From Myroides odoratus DSM 2801 (GTDB lineage Bacteria; Bacteroidota; Bacteroidia; Flavobacteriales; Flavobacteriaceae), in contig NZ_CM001437.1 of NCBI RefSeq assembly GCF_000243275.1, positions 4,237,843 through 4,301,842 on the forward strand: a DNA stretch of 64,000 bases, read 5' to 3'. Below the pieces are notes generated by a model. It saw only the letters and a program-made list of their open reading frames with translations. It did no database searches and was not told the DNA's origin. The position numbers and the translations under genes are program-made. Numbering within the stretch: position 1 is the stretch's first letter; every line of letters begins with the position of its first letter. Of the stretch, positions 55,357-64,000 are shown in pieces.

Positions 55357-56616
55357 ATGAATAAAAAATTTGTTTATTTAGCAGCTGCTCTAATGATTTC
55401 AGGGCTTTCAATGGCTCAAAAGAAAGAGTTGAAAGATGCTGAGAAAGCAGTTAAAAAAGGAAATGTTGCAGAAGCTAATGCAGCATTAAGCGCAGTTGAA
55501 GGTGTTTTAGGTCAAGCAACGAATGACCAAAAAATTCAATTTTACTATCTAAAATCGAATTTAGCTTTCCAACAAATTGAGAAAAACCAAGATTTCGATG
55601 CAAATGTTGATCGAATGGTAGAAGCGTATAAAGCAATTGAGGCGATTGATAAAAACAACAAATTTGCGAAACAAGCAAATGAGGAGTTAGGAACTGTAGC
55701 TTCTAAAGTAATTAATAAAGCAATTGAAGATAATAACTCTTCAAACTATAAAGGAGCGACTAAAAAGTTTAAGCAAGCGTTTGATATCAATCCAAAAGAT
55801 ACATTATATCTATACTACGCTGCTTCAACAGCAATTACGTCTAAAGACTATCCTACAGCAACAGCTTACTATAAGCAATTAATTGATTTAGGATACAAAG
55901 GAAATGAATCATACTACACTGCAGTTGAAAAAGCTACAGGTGAAGTTCAAAACTTTGGTCAAGATTCAAAAATGAGAGATGTGTTAGTGAAACAAGGAAC
56001 ACATACAGATCCAAAATTAGTGAAAGAAGAGTCTAAACGTCCAGAGATTGTTAAGAATTTAGCGTTAATCTATTACCAAGAAGGACAATACGATCAAGCG
56101 GAAAAAGCGATTGTTGAGGCAAGAAAAGCAAACCCAGATGATACAAACTTGATGTTAACGCAAATGGATTTGTATTTGAAATCAAACAATATGGGTAAAT
56201 ATGAAGAAATTGCAAAAGAAGCATTGAGTAAAAACCCAAATGATGATTTATTGTTGTACAATCTAGGAGTTACAAGTTACCAAGCTGGTAAAATTGAAGA
56301 CGCTAGAAAGTACTACGAGCAAGCAATTCGCATTAATCCTAAAAATGAAAATGCTTACTTAAACATGGCATTCATTAAGTTACAACCAGATGAAGAGTTG
56401 ACAAACAAGATGAATAGCTTAGGAATGTCTGCTGCAGATAATAAAAAATACGAGCAGTACCAAAAAGAAAAGAAAGCGATTTATCGTGATGCTATGAATG
56501 ACTTAGAAAAAGTGTTAGCAATTAACCCTACTAATGAAGAAGCTATTCAAACGCTAAAAAACATTTACCGCGCATTGGAAATGAATGATAAATTAAAAGC
56601 TTTAGAGGCTAAATAA
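55357..56616 (+). CDS. Periplasmic TPR-repeat protein
   Basis: 419 residues with a signal peptide (residues 1-20, ending SMAQ) and repeated tetratricopeptide motifs, for example LALIYYQEGQYDQAEKAI near 230 and LGVTSYQAGKIEDARKYYEQ near 305. TPR proteins scaffold complexes; no catalytic domain is seen. It follows gyrA with only 21 bp between them, perhaps on one transcript, then a terminator. The partner is unknown. Confidence 0.88.
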   Translation: MNKKFVYLAAALMISGLSMAQKKELKDAEKAVKKGNVAEANAALSAVEGVLGQATNDQKIQFYYLKSNLAFQQIEKNQDFDANVDRMVEAYKAIEAIDKNNKFAKQANEELGTVASKVINKAIEDNNSSNYKGATKKFKQAFDINPKDTLYLYYAASTAITSKDYPTATAYYKQLIDLGYKGNESYYTAVEKATGEVQNFGQDSKMRDVLVKQGTHTDPKLVKEESKRPEIVKNLALIYYQEGQYDQAEKAIVEARKANPDDTNLMLTQMDLYLKSNNMGKYEEIAKEALSKNPNDDLLLYNLGVTSYQAGKIEDARKYYEQAIRINPKNENAYLNMAFIKLQPDEELTNKMNSLGMSAADNKKYEQYQKEKKAIYRDAMNDLEKVLAINPTNEEAIQTLKNIYRALEMNDKLKALEAK

Positions 56617-56645
56617 GCTTTCTTAAGTTAGTTAATCATACAAAT

Positions 56646-56683
56646 AAAAAGAGTCTAGTCCACAAGGATTAGACTCTTTTTTG
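56646..56683 (+). terminator. Terminator after the TPR gene
   Basis: The stem AAAAAGAGTCT/AGACTCTTTTT extends inward through TCC/GGA, with a T-run after it. Confidence 0.85.
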
Positions 56684-57176
56684 TTTGTATAAGTTTAGTA
56701 TGAAATCGAGGAGTGAGAAATAGTAAAAAAAAGACATTTAATATCTATTTAATTTTAAGTTTAAAATAGGTATAAATGAAGTTTTTTTTTGAATACCTAC
56801 TGTTGATTGTTGTCATTGAGTAGTTTACCTTATAAAAAAACCGTCTTAACCCAATGTGAAAAATGAAATTATAAATTTTTATTAAAAAACATGCGATTTG
56901 CGATTTGCTTATTTTTTACGATGCGTTATTTTTTACTTATTCCTATCGTTTGTTTTTTAGTTCTTTTTTTATTCGCTTTACGAGAATAAATGTTTTTGTT
57001 TTGTATTGTTGAAAGTTATTTGATTGGCTGAAATTAACAACAATTTTGTCATAATTTTTTGATTTAATTGATGTATTTGGTAAAAATTATGATTTATTAT
57101 AAAATAATAATCATTGGTTGTAACTTTGTTACCATATAAGATTTAAGTGTTATATAACAAAACAAAAACAAAAAAT
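56684..57176. other. AT-rich upstream region of the surface-protein series
   Basis: A 493-bp gap with no gene. It is very AT-rich. An 11-bp direct repeat TTATTTTTTAC occurs at 56909 and 56926. A clear -7 box TAACTTTG lies at 57121-57128, 48 bp before the ATG at 57177. Confidence 0.5.
57121..57128 (+). promoter_or_regulatory. -7 box for the repeat-protein gene
   Basis: TAACTTTG matches TAnnTTTG. The leader from here to the ATG is about 40 bases and A-rich. Confidence 0.5.
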
Positions 57177-59717
57177 ATGATAAAAAGAGTAATTCCCCTA
57201 GTAGCACTTATGCTAAGTGGTTCGGCAATAGCTCAAGTAGGTATCGGTACGAAAGTAGCAGCTAAATCAGCACAGCTGGATATCGTATCTACGAACAAAG
57301 GTGTTTTAATCCCTAGAGTTGAACTTGTTGCTTTAGATCAGACAGATCCTATAACAGGTATCCCTGATGAAAGTTTATTAGTTTACCACACTGGAAATCT
57401 CAGTTTAGAAGCAGGATTCTATTATTGGAAATCCAATGCATGGACTCCTTTACTTTCTGGAGAAACATTGATTGATAGAATGAACAATACCTTTACTATA
57501 GGTATAAATCCTGCAAATGGTGAAGATTCACTAATTGTGACGGATACAGAGAATCACAGTGTGTACTTAGCTGTAAAAGAAATCGCAAATAACAGTACGT
57601 TTATTACCAATTTGGTTGAAAACAGTGAATTTATCACGCAATTGGGTGATAATATTGAGTTTATCAACCAGATTACCAACAACAATGAGTTTATTGAAAA
57701 TATCATCAACGAGTTAAAAGGGAAATATGGTAATGTAAACTACAATCCTACAACGAATACTTTCGTTTACTATGATGAGCAAGGTGTAGAACACAATATC
57801 GATTGGTCTTCCTTAAATACAGTAAACTTTAGTTTCACTTTAGATCAGGATCATTTAGTGGTGACCGATTCAGCTGGTGATTCAGTTCGATTGGCAGTAT
57901 CCGAAATTGCAAATAACAGTACGTTTATTACAAATTTAGTTGAAAATCAAGAGTTTATTACGCAATTGGGTGACAATATTGATTTCATCAACCAGATTAC
58001 CAACAACAATGAGTTTATTGAAAATATCATCAACGAACTTAAAGATAAATATGGAAATGTTGGTTATGATACGGCCACAGATTCTTTCTTCTATTATGAT
58101 ACCAATGGTCAAGTAGTACCTATTAGTTGGGATGTTTTAGGAAATACTAAAATAGCAACGTTTGAAATAGATAAAGCGAATGATGTATTGGTAATTACAG
58201 ATACCGATGGTTCTCGTTTTACAGTAGCTATTGACGATTTAGGTAAAATTATCGCGAATAACGATGTGTTTGTTACGGAATTAGTCCAAAATCAAGAGTT
58301 TATCACGCAATTGGGTGATAATATTGATTTCATCGAACAGATTACTAATAACAATGAGTTTATTGAAAATATCATCAATGAATTAAGAGGGAAATATGGT
58401 AATGTAAATTACAATCCAACAACCAATACGTTTGTTTACTATGACGAACAAGGGATAGAACATAATATCGATTGGTCATCATTGAATACGGTAAACTTTA
58501 GTTTCACTTTAGATCAAGATCACTTAGTTGTGACCGATTCAGCGGGTTATTCAGTTCGTTTAGCAGTAGCTGAAATTGCAAATAACAGTACGTTTATTAC
58601 CAACTTAGTAGATAATAACGAGTTTATCACGCAATTGGGTGATAATATTGATTTCATTGATCAGATTACAAATAATAGTGAATTCATGACGAACATTTTC
58701 AATAACCTAAAAGGGAAATATGGAAATGTAGGATATGATGAAGTAACGAAAAAATTCTATTATTATGATGCACAGGAGGTCAAACATACAATAAACTTAG
58801 AAGATGAAGTAAAGTTATACGAAACGTTAACTACACTTGAAAATGTTGTGACAAGAGAAACGAATGATGATGGACAGGAAATCGATGTTTATACACTGAC
58901 CTATACCGATGAGAAGAATGTTGCTCATCCGATTGATTTAAATGTATTGGTGAAAGGAAATGAAACAGTAACCTCTCTTGTATATGATCCTATTGATCAC
59001 GTTTTAATTTATACGAATGAAAAAGGGGAAAGTACCAATCTGAAGTTGAGAGACTTAATTGATGGTGTTGAAACCTTGACTAAATTGGAATTTGATGCCG
59101 CTACGAATTCACTTCTTTTTACGGATGAAAGTAGAACGCTACATACCCTTGATTTAGATTCGATTAACCAACACCCTTGGTATGATGATACAACACAAAA
59201 ACCTGCTACTAGTAATACAGCTAATATCTATACCAAAGGTTGGGTAGGTATCGGTTATACTGAACCTTCTGGAGCACCGAATGAAAGATTGCGTGTGAAT
59301 GGTAGTATTACAGCAGTGAATAGTTACTATGCGGATTATGTATTTGAAAGTTATTTTGATGGCTATTCTTCACTTAAATACGACTATGATTTTAAAAACT
59401 TAGATGTTGTAGAAGATTACATCAAAGAAAATCGCCATTTACCAGGCATTACGCCAATCCATGAACTAACAAAAATGGAGGAGGGATATGCTTTCAATGT
59501 ATCAGAATTGTCTATTCAATTGTTAGAAAAAACAGAAGAATTGTATCTGCATATTATTGATCAGAAGAAAGCCTTAGGAGAAAAAGAACAAAAAATTAAA
59601 GAGTTAGAACAAAGCAATTTGGAAAATCAGCAACAAATGAAAGAACAAAATGCGGCACTGTCTCAACGAATAGAGCAGTTAGAGCAACTATTGTTTGACT
59701 TTATGCAAAAAAACTAA
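57177..59717 (+). CDS. Repeat-rich exported protein with tail-fibre-like C-terminus
   Basis: 846 residues from ATG 57177 (MIKRVIPLVA); an upstream GTG at 57147 is less likely. A signal peptide ends near AIAQ, then comes the Bacteroidota motif VGIGTKVAAKSAQLDI. Four repeats of about 108-115 residues follow, each with ITQLGDNIDFI-type helices, NEFIENIINELK, and KYGNV plus a YYDEQG strand. Copies 1 and 3 are nearly identical. The C-terminal ~130 residues resemble Bacteroidota tail-fibre or intramolecular-chaperone ends (IKENRHLPGITP) with a coiled coil. It is related to the truncated gene at 2. A surface filament or adhesin role is inferred. Confidence 0.82.
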   Translation: MIKRVIPLVALMLSGSAIAQVGIGTKVAAKSAQLDIVSTNKGVLIPRVELVALDQTDPITGIPDESLLVYHTGNLSLEAGFYYWKSNAWTPLLSGETLIDRMNNTFTIGINPANGEDSLIVTDTENHSVYLAVKEIANNSTFITNLVENSEFITQLGDNIEFINQITNNNEFIENIINELKGKYGNVNYNPTTNTFVYYDEQGVEHNIDWSSLNTVNFSFTLDQDHLVVTDSAGDSVRLAVSEIANNSTFITNLVENQEFITQLGDNIDFINQITNNNEFIENIINELKDKYGNVGYDTATDSFFYYDTNGQVVPISWDVLGNTKIATFEIDKANDVLVITDTDGSRFTVAIDDLGKIIANNDVFVTELVQNQEFITQLGDNIDFIEQITNNNEFIENIINELRGKYGNVNYNPTTNTFVYYDEQGIEHNIDWSSLNTVNFSFTLDQDHLVVTDSAGYSVRLAVAEIANNSTFITNLVDNNEFITQLGDNIDFIDQITNNSEFMTNIFNNLKGKYGNVGYDEVTKKFYYYDAQEVKHTINLEDEVKLYETLTTLENVVTRETNDDGQEIDVYTLTYTDEKNVAHPIDLNVLVKGNETVTSLVYDPIDHVLIYTNEKGESTNLKLRDLIDGVETLTKLEFDAATNSLLFTDESRTLHTLDLDSINQHPWYDDTTQKPATSNTANIYTKGWVGIGYTEPSGAPNERLRVNGSITAVNSYYADYVFESYFDGYSSLKYDYDFKNLDVVEDYIKENRHLPGITPIHELTKMEEGYAFNVSELSIQLLEKTEELYLHIIDQKKALGEKEQKIKELEQSNLENQQQMKEQNAALSQRIEQLEQLLFDFMQKN

Positions 59718-59725
59718 CTACTTAA

Positions 59726-62149
59726 ATGAAACAAATTATGTCTTATACAAATACAAAATATAAAGGGATGAAATCGGTGATTTCATTGCTATTGATACTT
59801 TTTGTTGGGCTTTTTTCAGGAATTGCTCAAACAAATATGACTAAAATTAAAGATGGTACGATATCAGGAAGTACGGCAGTGCCTAGTTTAGGAGCCATTC
59901 TTGAGCTAGAAAGTGTAAATAAAGGGTTTTTAACTCCTCGATTAACCACACAAGAACGCGACGCAATTACACCAGCAAATCGCGCTGATGGTTTATTGAT
60001 TTTCAATAAAACAACAGGATGTTTTAACTATTGGAGCGCTGCTCAAGATAACTGGTTGAGTATGTGTGGTACACCACCACCTGCAGTATTTGATATTACT
60101 TCAGTGCAATGTGATGCAATAACAAGTAATGGTACTTTTAAACAGGGAGTGTTTTTAACTGGAGCCAATTATTTGACTATTCCTGTTACAGTAACCCAAG
60201 CAGGTACCTATGAAATCTTAGCTACTACAGCAAATGGATACTATTTTTCAACAAAGGGGACTTTCCCATCAGCAGGAAGTTATACCCTAATTTTAGAAGG
60301 GGTAGGAACACCAAATATTGGTTATAATACTGGAGAATTAGGTGATAAGTTGACTATTACGTTGAATGGTAAACCATCGAGTTGTTTAGATAAATATGTA
60401 TTTGTAAATAAAGCAGCTGTTGATTACACTTTAAATTGTTCAACAGTACGTATAGAAGGAGATTATTTTGTTGGTAGAGATTTAACCAGTACAAATAAGA
60501 TTTTAATTGAAGTAAATGTAAATGCAACAGGCTATTGGAGTATTTCAACCAATACAGTAAATGGATATGCATTTAATGGTTCAGGAACATTTACAACAAA
60601 TGGCGTTCAAGTTATTGAACTAGTTGGAACAGGAAAACCAACAGCTTCAGGAACAGATTTATTTAATATTTCTTCAAATTCTGATTCGCCAAGTTCATGT
60701 TCTGTAATTCCAGTGACTGTAAAAGCGATTGAATTTACCGTTGATTGTAGTCAAGCTACTTTCTCAGGCTATTATCAACAAGATGAACCTGTAACTGCAT
60801 CTCATACGGTTACGTTGAAAGTAAATGTTGCTGCAACAGGTCAGACTTCGATTCAAACAAATACAGTAGGAGGGATTTATTTCTCTTCAGGACCACTTTC
60901 ATTTGATACGATTGGGCCTCGTGATGTTGTGTTAAGTGCCGTTGGTACTCCTACAACACCAGGAGTAAATACCTTTACCTTGAATACTGCAACCGGTTTA
61001 GTTACCCCATGTTCTTTTGATCTTACAGTAGGAAAACAACCTGTGGCTTATAGCTTACTTTGTAATTCTGTTGCAGTGAGTGGTAATTATGCACCAAACA
61101 TTCCAATGAATGCATCTAATACTATTACATTAAATGCAAGTGTAGGATATGTTGGAGATTATACTATTTCAACGAATACAATTAATGGAGTGACATTTAG
61201 TGCTAGTGGAACATTTACTAGTACTGGATTACAAGAAGTAGTATTGAGAGGAAATGGAACTCCTTTAAATGGAGGTGTTCACCGATTTACGATTACAACA
61301 AACAGTACTTCTGGTGGAAATAGTTGTAATGTAAACATTGAGTTTGTGTACCGTAGAATGAATGTTTTAGGTCTTGGTGGAGGAACATATCAACCAGGTA
61401 CAGCTTCTAATACACAATCTTCAAGAGCGATACTTCAAGCGCCTGGAAACTTCGGGCCTAATGGAAAAGTGAAAACAGATGGTTTGACCATTGTAAATGG
61501 AGGTACGAATCAAGGTACAGCATTGAAGAACCTAATTAATAATAATAAGATTGATATCATTGTTCTGGGGTATAACTATATACCAAATGCAGCAACAACG
61601 ACTATTCTACAAGAGTTTGTGAAGAATAAAAAAGGAGTGTTAATTCATTCTCAAGAAAATACTCCATCTTCAGTAGCGGGTGTTATTAATGCAATGACAA
61701 ATTCTTCAGGTGCAACTGCATCTGGAACAGGGGGAACTTATATTAACCCAATTGTTAATTTGGATGATCCTATTTTGAATGGACCTTTTGGTGATGTTCG
61801 TGGAAAAGATGCAGGAAGTGATGTAAACAACTCCTACTATATTACAGGTTACTCTAATGAGTATGTTAGTTTATCTTACCAAGGAGGAAATCCATCTCGT
61901 TCTTGGTTCTTGAAACACAGAACATTAGGTTATGTTTATGTTGGAGATGGTGGTTGGACTTCTGGAGATGCAACAAATAAGTCTCAAACTATTTGGCCAG
62001 CAGTAATAACTGCTGAAGGAGGTGTTCCAATCACTAAGAGTTATTATGGTGGAGCAACAGTTTATAACAGTATTTTATATGCGAATACCATTACTTGGGC
62101 GATTAAATATGCACAAGAAAATACAGATGTAAACTATACTTTACGATAG
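59726..62149 (+). CDS. Exported protein: four Ig-like repeats plus ThuA-like domain
   Basis: 807 residues with a signal peptide (hydrophobic segment around LLLILFVGLFSGIAQ). An N-terminal motif (LGAILELESVNKGFLTPRLT) is common to this protein class. Four beta-sandwich repeats of ~100 residues (about 120-540) follow, each with two cysteines and patterns like STNTVNG and VELVGTGxP. The last ~260 residues are unlike the repeats: VLGLGGGTYQPG, DIIVLGYNYIP and FVKNKKGVLIHSQEN suggest a ThuA/GATase-like alpha-beta fold. No type IX sorting domain is seen. It starts 8 bp after the preceding gene and probably shares its transcript. Confidence 0.8.
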   Translation: MKQIMSYTNTKYKGMKSVISLLLILFVGLFSGIAQTNMTKIKDGTISGSTAVPSLGAILELESVNKGFLTPRLTTQERDAITPANRADGLLIFNKTTGCFNYWSAAQDNWLSMCGTPPPAVFDITSVQCDAITSNGTFKQGVFLTGANYLTIPVTVTQAGTYEILATTANGYYFSTKGTFPSAGSYTLILEGVGTPNIGYNTGELGDKLTITLNGKPSSCLDKYVFVNKAAVDYTLNCSTVRIEGDYFVGRDLTSTNKILIEVNVNATGYWSISTNTVNGYAFNGSGTFTTNGVQVIELVGTGKPTASGTDLFNISSNSDSPSSCSVIPVTVKAIEFTVDCSQATFSGYYQQDEPVTASHTVTLKVNVAATGQTSIQTNTVGGIYFSSGPLSFDTIGPRDVVLSAVGTPTTPGVNTFTLNTATGLVTPCSFDLTVGKQPVAYSLLCNSVAVSGNYAPNIPMNASNTITLNASVGYVGDYTISTNTINGVTFSASGTFTSTGLQEVVLRGNGTPLNGGVHRFTITTNSTSGGNSCNVNIEFVYRRMNVLGLGGGTYQPGTASNTQSSRAILQAPGNFGPNGKVKTDGLTIVNGGTNQGTALKNLINNNKIDIIVLGYNYIPNAATTTILQEFVKNKKGVLIHSQENTPSSVAGVINAMTNSSGATASGTGGTYINPIVNLDDPILNGPFGDVRGKDAGSDVNNSYYITGYSNEYVSLSYQGGNPSRSWFLKHRTLGYVYVGDGGWTSGDATNKSQTIWPAVITAEGGVPITKSYYGGATVYNSILYANTITWAIKYAQENTDVNYTLR

Positions 62150-62160
62150 TTTTTTAAGAG

Positions 62161-62190
62161 CAATGAGTTTAGCTTAAGCTAAACTCATTG
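62161..62190 (+). terminator. Perfect 30-bp palindrome after the Ig/ThuA gene
   Basis: CAATGAGTTTAGC-TTAA-GCTAAACTCATTG is a perfect 13-bp stem with a TTAA centre, 11 bp after the stop. The T-tract is weak (TCTTATC), so it may be a poor terminator, a processing hairpin or a binding site. Confidence 0.55.
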
Positions 62191-62256
62191 TCTTATCAAA
62201 AGGATTAAAATGCAATTCGTGTTTTAATTGAGTATTAATTTTATTCACTTAAACAG

Positions 62257-63561
62257 ATGAAAATTAAAATAATACAAACGAGCCTATTGTTTTTAATAGG
62301 AAACGTTATATATAGTCAAGAACCTTTATCCATCGTCAATTCAGGAACATTATCCATTGCTCCGGAAAGTTTTATCTCTTTTAATGGAACCTTCGAAAAT
62401 CAAGTATCTGGAGATGTTACCAATGATGGAACTGTGATGTACTATCACGATTTTATCAACAATGGAGGCTATGGATTGACTAAGGGAAGCACCACTTCAA
62501 ACACTATTTTCACGGTTGAAGGTCTGCCAACAACAGCCAAACAAATTACAGGGAATGAGATTGCCTCATTTTACAATGTGATTTTTGATAGTCCGGTGAG
62601 TAAAGTAGCCTTTGATTTAAAGAATAATATAGATGCCTCTGGTTTGGTTGATTTTCAAAATGGAATCATTTTAGTTGATTCCACCTACAATCCAGTAACG
62701 AAGGTTTCCCACGGGATGTTTACCTTTAAAAAAGGCGGAAAAGCCCAGTCTATGGGGGATGCTTCTCATATTCAAGGCGCGGTAGAAAAGATTGGAAACG
62801 AAGTTTTTATCTATCCGATAGGCGATAGCGAGCGATACCGTCCTGCTCGTATTTCAGCTTCTAAAGCGGATGGCGATGTTTTCTTAGGTCAATACGTGTA
62901 TAATGATGCTGCTTTTTTCAAGGCTCGTACCAATACGGTAGGGGTTATCAAGGCCATCAATGACCAAGAATATTGGATTATCGACAAGGGGAACAACGAG
63001 CAAAGTGATGTGTTGTTGACCCTAACTTGGGATGAATCTACTACAGCTGCCAATGTGTTAACCAATCCAGAGGAAGAATTGCATATTGTTCGCTGGGATG
63101 CTAAACAGCAAATTTGGGTTGATGAAGGTGGAGTTGTGGATATGTCTACCAAAGAAGTAACGACAATTGGTACGGTAAAAGGCTATGGTTTTTTCACTTT
63201 AGGAACAGTTAATAAAGACTGGGTGTTAGACGGAGATATTGTGATTTACAACTTAGTTACTCCAGATGGAGATGGGAAAAACGACTACTTTATCATTGAT
63301 AACATCAAGAACTATCCCAACAACAAGGTGGAGATCTTCAACCGTTGGGGGGCTCGCGTTTATGAAACTAGAGGGTATGACCCGCATGGGGATGGAAGTA
63401 CCAATGTTTTCAGGGGTTATTCCGAAGGGAAGGTTACTGTAGATAAAGGAACCAAACTCAGCAGTGGAACGTATTATTACGTGATTACGTATGAGTACAC
63501 CGATTCCAATGGAAGTCGCATGATTAAAAAAGCGGCGAATTTACACCTTGAAACCAATTAA
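62257..63561 (+). CDS. Type IX-secreted protein with gliding-motility (type B) C-terminal domain
   Basis: 434 residues with a signal peptide ending near IYSQ and a beta-rich body (NSGTLSIAPESFISF). The C-terminal ~95 residues form a type B sorting domain: TPDGDGKNDYFIIDNI, VEIFNRWGARVYE and SGTYYYVITY. By family it is secreted through the type IX system and processed at the outer membrane. The next gene is PorP/SprF-like, its usual partner in Bacteroidota. Confidence 0.9.
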   Translation: MKIKIIQTSLLFLIGNVIYSQEPLSIVNSGTLSIAPESFISFNGTFENQVSGDVTNDGTVMYYHDFINNGGYGLTKGSTTSNTIFTVEGLPTTAKQITGNEIASFYNVIFDSPVSKVAFDLKNNIDASGLVDFQNGIILVDSTYNPVTKVSHGMFTFKKGGKAQSMGDASHIQGAVEKIGNEVFIYPIGDSERYRPARISASKADGDVFLGQYVYNDAAFFKARTNTVGVIKAINDQEYWIIDKGNNEQSDVLLTLTWDESTTAANVLTNPEEELHIVRWDAKQQIWVDEGGVVDMSTKEVTTIGTVKGYGFFTLGTVNKDWVLDGDIVIYNLVTPDGDGKNDYFIIDNIKNYPNNKVEIFNRWGARVYETRGYDPHGDGSTNVFRGYSEGKVTVDKGTKLSSGTYYYVITYEYTDSNGSRMIKKAANLHLETN

Positions 63562-63572
63562 CACCGGAAGCA

Positions 63573-64000
63573 ATGAAAAGAAAAAACACAATCAAGCAGG
63601 TTTTGCTGAGCTGTTTAGGTTTGATGAGTATGTATCCAGCCTTGGCTCAACAAGATCCGCAATACACACAATACATGTATAATCCCGCAACGATCAACCC
63701 GGCTTATGCTGGAAGTGTAGATCACTTGCAACTCTTCGGATTATACCGCACCCAATGGGTGGGCTTAGAGGGAGCGCCTAAAACGGCTTACCTCTCGGGA
63801 ACAACACCTTTGACTGATAACGGTTTGGGTATGGGGTTTCACTTTAAGAATGACCATTTAGGTGTGATGGATGAAAATAGCTTATCGATTGATTTAGCGT
63901 ATACGGTCAATCTGAATTACCACTATAGATTGGCCTTTGGATTAAAAGCCAGTGGATCACTCTTGGATGTGAATTACGATAAATTACACATCTATGACGG
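63573..64000 (+). CDS. PorP/SprF family protein, 3'-truncated by window edge
   Basis: The first 142 codons only. A signal peptide (ending PALAQ) is followed by DPQYTQYMYNPATINPAYAG, the diagnostic start of PorP/SprF outer-membrane proteins, then LFGLYRTQWVGLEGAPKTA. In gliding bacteria SprF-like proteins assist secretion of the type B sorted protein encoded next to them, here the gene 11 bp upstream. The open frame continues past base 64000. Confidence 0.92.
   Translation, partial: MKRKNTIKQVLLSCLGLMSMYPALAQQDPQYTQYMYNPATINPAYAGSVDHLQLFGLYRTQWVGLEGAPKTAYLSGTTPLTDNGLGMGFHFKNDHLGVMDENSLSIDLAYTVNLNYHYRLAFGLKASGSLLDVNYDKLHIYD

Noticed and set aside
62161..62190. Palindrome considered as a transposon end or attachment site
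   Set aside because: A single copy with no transposase or integrase nearby and no target-site duplication visible.
1..64000. tRNA, rRNA, prophage or insertion-sequence content
   Set aside because: Intergenic regions were read for cloverleaf features, integrase or transposase frames and terminal repeats; none was convincing.

Overview
The window looks like a chromosomal segment of a low-GC member of the Flavobacteriaceae (Bacteroidota), most like Myroides or a close relative. The reasons are Bacteroidota-type promoters (a -7 box of the form TAnnTTTG and no Shine-Dalgarno sequences), type IX secretion components (a gliding-motility C-terminal sorting domain and a PorP/SprF-like protein), Flavobacteria-type lipoprotein signals, and a DUF4834 gene. 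The genus is an inference from general character, not from a database match. No rRNA, tRNA, CRISPR array, prophage or insertion sequence was recognised.

Layout. 0-3.5 kb: the 3' end of a repeat-rich exported protein gene and a frameshifted DUF11 surface-protein gene. 3.7-13.3 kb: housekeeping genes (GNAT acetyltransferase, ychF, DUF2459 protein, YihY/BrkB membrane protein, topoisomerase IV parE-parC, outer-membrane phospholipase A, a small membrane protein). 13.4-15.9 kb: hemN with a small membrane protein, diverging from a periplasmic rhodanese, then a DUF4834 gene. 15.8-19.2 kb: a tandem duplication with two mosaic lipoprotein genes, a decapitated NlpC/P60- or CHAP-like peptidase fragment and a second copy of the 3' end of the DUF4834 gene. 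This is the most unusual accessory locus and looks like a remnant of a toxin-immunity module. 19.6-29.7 kb: YfhO-like membrane protein, glycosyltransferase, uvrA, a sigma factor with a 51-residue companion ORF, an endonuclease III lacking its Fe-S cysteines, and a lipoprotein. 29.8-33.1 kb: a thiolase-lipoamide dehydrogenase pair and a TetR regulator, with the same operator sequence in front of both transcription units. 33.2-40.7 kb: an AraC regulator diverging from an iron-chelate uptake operon (TonB receptor, binding protein, permease, ATPase), followed by an MFS exporter. 40.7-45.9 kb: an EamA exporter diverging from a MocR-type regulator, a TPP riboswitch controlling a PnuT-type transporter and an acyl-CoA-dehydrogenase-like flavoprotein, and an RhtA-like exporter. 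46-56.7 kb: pepD, two tandem paralogous small lipoproteins, a YceI lipoprotein, prfA-pyrF-binding protein, gyrA and a TPR protein. 57-64 kb: a surface-protein gene series (repeat protein, Ig-like/ThuA-like fusion, type B sorted protein, PorP/SprF-like protein) that runs off the right edge.

How the parts work together. Both ends of the window carry related repeat-rich exported proteins, so the housekeeping core sits between two secreted or surface protein loci. Several transcription units show their control directly: two TetR palindromes, a TPP aptamer with a 10-base complementary strand just downstream, back-to-back -7 boxes between hemN and the rhodanese gene, and simple hairpin terminators at most unit ends. 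Two intergenic regions hold degenerate short tandem repeats (7- and 8-base units based on CTCATC/CTCACC) of unknown role.
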